64,000 bases of DNA from Amorphochlora amoebiformis (lineage: Eukaryota; Cercozoa; Chlorarachniophyceae): positions 62,001 through 126,000 of the forward strand of contig BAAHQB010000371.1 in the NCBI GenBank assembly GCA_054601695.1, written 5' to 3'. Numbering within the stretch: position 1 is the first letter of the stretch; each line of letters opens with the position of its first letter. A program made the position numbers and the translations under genes. Shown here piece by piece: positions 19,173-64,000 of this stretch. Under the pieces are notes generated by a model. The model was not told the origin of the DNA. It made no database searches and saw only the letters and a list, made by a program, of their open reading frames with translations.

Positions 19173-19432
19173 TTAACAGTAAAAATTATGTCCCATGCTC
19201 ACGCCATAGTTGAGTCCATACTCGAAACACCAGGGAGCATCTAGAGAGATGAAAGGTTGAAAGTTTCGGGCTCTCGCAAACATAAGCGAGTAAACCATAC
19301 GATCAATATTGGAGCTAAATTTGCCTACGAAAGCGTCGGAGTGGGCGAGTAGTATGCTATCTTTGATTACATTCTGGGCTGTATATAAATATAAATAAAT
19401 AAATATATATATATATACATATATACATATAT

Positions 19433-19471
<39 letters not shown>

Positions 19472-19509
19472 TATGTATAAACATATATACGTATGTATTC
19501 ATATCATAT

Positions 19510-19542
<33 letters not shown>

Positions 19543-19549
19543 GTATACA

Positions 19550-19580
<31 letters not shown>

Positions 19581-19587
19581 TTATTTT

Positions 19588-19663
<76 letters not shown>

Positions 19664-21181
19664 CCTCAACCCTAAGTATATGAGCTCCCATCCCTAATTC
19701 CAACCTATCTCGCAACTCTAACCCTATGACCTTCCTTGCATCCGTCAATATCACCGTTGCTGAGGGCCTTGTCCACGAGTTCACGTTTTCTGAGATAGTA
19801 CATTCAGATATATACTGATGTATATTGGTATATAGCACATATACGTACGTGTACATACATACATGCACAAATATATTTTATGTATATTTTTATTATATAT
19901 ATCATATGTATTCTCGCGAATTATTAATATTAATGCTAACCCTAACCTTAACCCTAACCCTAACCTTAACCCGAACTCTAACGCTAGCCATAGCCCTTCT
20001 TGCTCGAACTTTAACCTTAACTCTAGCCTTAACTCAAATACTAACCCTAACCCTAACCCTAACCCTTAACCCTAACCCTAACCCTAATCGTATAAATAAA
20101 AAGTATCAAGATGAAATAACTCGTTGCATTCTACTAGCTCTTTGACATTTTATGCTTAACAATACACCTAGCTTAGTACCTTTTTCCGCCTCTCTGAATC
20201 TTCTCGTCAACCAAGAAAGTAAACAGAGGATGTGTCGTCTTCACGGAGTCCAAGATCGTCTCTGAGTCCGTCGCCAAGTAGATGTGCTTGATATCATACT
20301 TCATGGCAAGCCTTCTCACTTCCTCCATATACTTCGGAAAGTTGTCGCATTTTCTCCCCCTGGCGTAATCATGCTCCAGACACGAATCCCCTCTTCGAAA
20401 GTGGAGGCCAAGGACCTTCTCCCCATTGGTCGGCCAGCCTATTCTCTTTTTCGTCCTCTCTATCTCAGCCTCCACGGCCTTTGACGGCCTGACCAAGAAT
20501 CTCAAGATGTTAGAAACCGTGAAGAAAAGCCCCTTGGACTCTAGACCATTTGGCACCGAATCGTTTCCATGCAGGTGACGCGAGTAGAGCTTAAGACACC
20601 TGACGAATTCTCCAGGAATATCATCATCCCAATTCTGATTCTCGAACACGGACGCGCATCCAGTGTTGTCCACAATTTTCGAAACCGTCGATTTGCTCGT
20701 CGTTGCAGCCAACCCATCTTGAGACTTGAAAGATCGAAAGAGAGAATCCCAAGAAGAACAGTTATAGCGGCTCAAGCCGTGCGGGTCTGCCAAACAGTAG
20801 CCATACTTGAGTGCGTGCATGACAGGCTTAACCAGGCTGTGGACCGTAGAACCGAATCCAAATTCGACAAGCCTTGGTGATAGCGAACGGCCGAGGTCCG
20901 ATGAGCAGTTTGGACCGCCGAGGTACGAGAGCTGGGACTCGAGGATTGTGGAAGCGTTGGCAATTGCTGGGTTGGCGGTGTCAGGGAAGACTTCGGGAAG
21001 ATATTCAGCATTTTTGAGTGGGAAATTCATATGGTTAAATGATTGGAGTTGGAATTTCGTCAATTTGGGAGAAGATGGGTCTAAGACTTGCACAGCTGAT
21101 TTTACACACACACACGAACACAAATTCACACACACACACATGCACACACACACACATATATATATATGTGTGTGTATTATG

Positions 21182-21232
<51 letters not shown>

Positions 21233-21317
21233 ATGTGTATATGTGTATATATATGTACAATTACAATACACACACACACACATGTGTATATGCAGACACC
21301 CCCCCCCCCCCCTTCCC

Positions 21318-21358
<41 letters not shown>

Positions 21359-21527
21359 GTGTGTGTGTATATGTGTGTATCATGCTTCAGCCACCCATCC
21401 AATGTCACCACCATTTCCAAAAACACACTCCCTCTCATCTCTCGAGTCTGTGTTGGTTGCTTTTACCATTTTTCCAAGTTGCCTTCACCACACCCATCAT
21501 GTAGAGCAGTATCACGACGGAGTCCAT
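19173..21527 (-). CDS. GT23-like (alpha-1,6-fucosyltransferase / NodZ-type) glycosyltransferase
   Basis: Four exons on the minus strand: 21527-21467, 21095-20180, 19789-19731 and 19378-19173 (TAA), giving 413 aa. The first exon encodes [20 protein letters not shown], a signal peptide or membrane anchor as expected for a Golgi enzyme. The second encodes most of the catalytic domain: GFGSTVHSL (about 100-108), NCSSWDSLF, then [11 protein letters not shown] (about 249-259), the GDP-fucose binding type of motif, and [12 protein letters not shown] (about 290-301). The last exon carries [17 protein letters not shown] (about 359-375) and [14 protein letters not shown]. The order of these three motifs matches GT23 and related fucosyltransferases. 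The acceptor substrate cannot be told. Intron 1 is CA/TA/poly-C. Intron 2 contains CCCTAA repeats on the plus strand. Upstream it faces the HDAC gene across about 146 bp. Confidence 0.8.
19936..20090. repeat. CCCTAA repeats in fucosyltransferase-like intron 2
   Basis: Partly degenerate CCCTAA/CCTTAA units on the plus strand, TTAGGG on the sense strand of the gene. Confidence 0.9.
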
Positions 21528-21673
21528 GTTGGCTGCCCTACTTTCCGTCGGTGGCTCTCCCCCTGTACTGCAATTAATACCAGAAGAAAATCCATGACTC
21601 CAAGGTGTGACACGGCAGCGTGTCATATACTGCCGACAAAGTAAGAATATTTTTGAAAATATATCTTGTCGCT
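21528..21673. promoter_or_regulatory. Divergent spacer between fucosyltransferase-like gene and HDAC
   Basis: Only 146 bases separate the two chosen start codons. A second plus-strand ATG at 21526 overlaps the minus-strand start within a CATG palindrome, but I prefer the ATG at 21674 because it splices in phase into a lysine-rich N-terminus. No TATA box or other motif is assigned. Confidence 0.4.
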
Positions 21674-49370
<27,697 letters not shown>

Positions 49371-49510
49371 TACTGCGCAGGAAATCGAAGACCGGGTTTG
49401 GTCCCGAGATTGCCCAGAGATTCCATCCGATATTATCCGAGTATACATCCTAATCCCGGGATTTTGATCTCGAAACCTGTCCTGCCCTTGTCCCACAAGT
49501 CAGGTTCCGG
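49371..49510. promoter_or_regulatory. Divergent spacer between SAP gene and leader-bearing gene
   Basis: The spacer is 140 bases, GC-balanced and without TA arrays. It must hold both 5' leaders and promoters. There is no recognisable TATA box. Confidence 0.4.
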
Positions 49511-56260
<6,750 letters not shown>

Positions 56261-56274
56261 CTTGATTCAGACCC

Positions 56275-56324
<50 letters not shown>

Positions 56325-56464
56325 GCATGTATACATATTGTCAGCGCAGCGGCATAACGTACCAATGCTTGTCCCTAGCTTGATTCAGACCCATTTGAGT
56401 CGCTTGGATTACTCTCGCATCATAATAAACTTACGTGTTCACAGAGTACTATAATCTTCCGAGA

Positions 56465-56625
56465 ACATTCTGAAGCGTGACATGACGTGACGTCACGGTG
56501 TGTACCTTAATAGTCTGAAATCGCGTTACTACGGCTGGTCGGGTAGAATCCGGTAATGCCGGTTAGTGCCGGGTGAGTTGGCCTCCAGCGAATCTCCGGG
56601 ATCTCCAGTGATCTCCAGTGATCTC
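56465..56625 (-). repeat. Dispersed repeat copy B (inverse of copy A)
   Basis: In reverse complement it shows GGAGATCACTGGAGATC, GGAGATCCCGGAGATT, ACCGG blocks, then ACACCGTGACGTCACG and CATGTCACGCTTC. It lies downstream of the leader-bearing gene. Confidence 0.7.
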
Positions 56626-56739
56626 TAGTATAGTTATGACTATATTTGTGTACGCTATTGGTAGTTTTATTGTTCGAGTTGTATTTTCTTAAGATGCTTT
56701 TTATATCGTTGCTTTAATAATATATGTATGTATATATAC

Positions 56740-56785
<46 letters not shown>

Positions 56786-56794
56786 GTACATATA

Positions 56795-56969
<175 letters not shown>

Positions 56970-57330
56970 CATATAGACATATGTATACATATATTTATAT
57001 ACATATATACGTGTGTATATATATATATTTCTGTATGAATATATATATATTATATATATAATATATAAATATATACACATATATATACATACATATATAT
57101 TGTGTATAAAAATATGTATGCATGTGCAAATATATATACGCATATCTGCATGCATATGAACCTATACATTGCTATGTATATACACAGTTTATATTTATAC
57201 ATTATTTCACATATTATCTACATTACAATATGATATATCACGTATATCATTAGTAGTTATGTTTAATTATTCGGTATTGGATTATTTATTGCTGTATTGT
57301 ATTTAACTTTTGCTATATTACATTTATGCT

Positions 57331-57397
<67 letters not shown>

Positions 57398-57491
57398 TAT
57401 ATCAGATTTAATGATTTTGTATTACAAAACATCGAAGGCAATTATATTATATTTTAGATATTAATAAACATATATATATGCATATATATAT

Positions 57492-57524
<33 letters not shown>

Positions 57525-57552
57525 TGTACATAATAGAATTTGAATATCCCAG

Positions 57553-62264
<4,712 letters not shown>

Positions 62265-63063
62265 AAAGGAGCCCAAGGTGGTATCCTGGTTTTAGTTCAC
62301 ACCGGTAACTGGGCGCGGAATTAATTATAAGTGAACTAGATCTCTAGCTACACTACGGATCTTTAACTACCAACTTGCCGGAGAGCGGTACATATATATA
62401 CTCTATATAGATACTAGATATGTACTAGACATACCTTGACTCTCCGAGTACTAGCGCGTATCATCAGATTAAAATAATACCTAGAATACTAGTAATATAT
62501 ATAATTTATTTGCTACTACTAGTAACTTTTACGAGAGTCCATATTTTTGACTCCGTAACTTTAAAATTTTTTATGCGAGTGTAAGTAAGTATAATTAATA
62601 GCTTAATTGAATGATCCCGATGATGTATGTTATCTAGGTTATCCTACCACTAGTCTCAGTTGCATACCCCGTCTAGCTAGCCGTCTAGAGCCGTATCAAT
62701 GTGTATACTCAGTCTTGAGTTAAGCTTGAATTTAAACTTCTAGAGCTTTCGAGGAGCCTATCTAAATCTAGCTTAACACAACCAGAATTAATTGAGCTGC
62801 GAATGAAATAATATCATGTAATTAACAGATTAGCTTGTGATTTACTGTAACATTTGCAAATTCACTAGACTCAAGAACTAGCTCTAGATGAATAACGCGT
62901 ACGGTACAACTACGGTACAGCAAAATAATCTCGCCAACGAAGTCCCGGGGGTTGGTATCGTGACGTCACGACTAATAGAGTCCTAGAATGTCGACTTCTA
63001 GCCGATAGGCGAGCCATGATGTTGGAGACTCTCCTTTGCATTTAGACATCTCAAGGTGTGTCA

Positions 63064-63065
<2 letters not shown>
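62265..63065. other. Intergenic DNA downstream of the last gene
   Basis: About 800 bases of ordinary DNA follow the stop at 62264, with many CTAG, CTAGA and GATC words. It contains CGTGACGTCACG at 62959. No gene is seen. From about 63069 to the window end the sequence is (TA)n-rich with CA and TG runs and shows no supportable exon. Confidence 0.5.
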
Positions 63066-63101
<36 letters not shown>

Positions 63102-63251
63102 AATATTCATGTATAGATATATTTATTTTTTTGTATATGTATATGTATGTATTATATTTCTATTTATGATACACATAATATGTACAAATCTTCCATAAAT
63201 ATGTATATAATATGTAAAAATGAATAAATATTATATATATATATATATATT

Positions 63252-63295
<44 letters not shown>

Positions 63296-63359
63296 CTATT
63301 TATGATATACATAATATGTACAACTATTTCATAATAGATTTATTGTCTGTAAATATATT

Positions 63360-63395
<36 letters not shown>

Positions 63396-63674
63396 GATAT
63401 AATATAATATTTAGGTATATATATATATATATATATTATATACATGTATATATATTATATATTATATATATAATATAATTTAAATATATACATATAATAT
63501 ATATATATATGTATATATATGTATATATATATATGTATGTATGTATGTATATATATATATATATATATGTGTGTGTTTTTATCTTCTTTTATGTGTATAT
63601 ATGCATTTATGTTTATGTATATGTATATATATGTGAATTGTTCTCTATGTATATAAAAAAAATATGTATATATG

Positions 63675-63712
<38 letters not shown>

Positions 63713-63713
63713 C

Positions 63714-63773
<60 letters not shown>

Positions 63774-63793
63774 TTATATATATGTATAATACT

Positions 63794-63858
<65 letters not shown>

Positions 63859-64000
63859 GTGTGTGTGTGTGTTTTTAATTTCTTTATGTATATATGCATT
63901 TATGTGTATGTACATATATATATATATATATATGTTTATGTAAACACATTTATACATACAACCATATTTACACAAGCAACATTTGCATGTATAAAGAACA
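63066..64000. repeat. TA-rich terminal stretch
   Basis: The stretch is (TA)n interrupted by ATG/CAT-type words, with two TG runs. The segment TTTCTATTTATGATA(C/T)ACATAATATGTACAA occurs twice (63157-63187 and 63293-63322). I see no exon with plausible splice sites. Confidence 0.5.

Noticed and set aside
21526-21564. HDAC start at 21526 ([13 protein letters not shown])
   Set aside because: It would overlap the opposite gene's start codon. The ATG at 21674 also splices in phase and gives a shorter, nuclear-type N-terminus.

Overview
The window is nuclear DNA of an intron-dense eukaryote, most likely a flagellated microbial alga or a relative. It holds spliceosomal GT-AG introns, TTAGGG-type telomere-like repeats and no bacterial signal. 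One gene is the ciliary GTPase RABL2, which is largely confined to organisms with cilia or flagella. The large HDAC resembles plant-type class II enzymes, and one unknown protein begins with a signal-peptide-like leader followed by an LRGG motif. The species cannot be named from this sequence.

Almost all long open frames are artefacts of (TA)n, (CG)n, (CT)n, (CA)n or CCCTAA arrays. Real coding sequence is hidden in short exons (18-255 nt) separated by repeat-filled introns. I joined exons by splice site, phase and protein similarity. Layout: unknown gene 1 (+, enters from the left, ends 9637); Abitram/FAM206 homologue (-, 15721-10202); RABL2 (+, 16155-17795); GT23-like fucosyltransferase (-, 21527-19173); class II histone deacetylase (+, 21674-43215, about 28 exons, 521 aa, catalytic residues intact); SAP-domain protein (-, 49370-44595, 13 exons, 400 aa); unknown leader-bearing protein (+, 49511-56260); unknown protein (+, enters by 57553, ends 62264). 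Through the SAP gene and its divergent partner the strands alternate strictly. Divergent starts lie about 140-430 bp apart. Convergent gaps of 0.6-1.4 kb are almost free of TA arrays and rich in CTAG words. They are the only long ordinary DNA in the window.

The most unusual feature is how the introns are built. In at least four genes the edge of an exon (15-40 nt with its own splice site) is copied 1-4 times into the neighbouring intron. The copies are separated by fresh (TA)n tracts. Copies of a 5' edge lie upstream of the true exon and copies of a 3' edge lie downstream, and one copy is inverted. I call this exon-edge stutter; it looks like a mode of intron growth. Several introns consist largely of CCCTAA/TTAGGG arrays, one of them in alternating orientation with a head-to-head junction. 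In others (CG)n runs exceed 100 bp. The genes show no obvious shared pathway; chromatin or nuclear roles (HDAC, SAP protein, perhaps Abitram) and one ciliary role are present.
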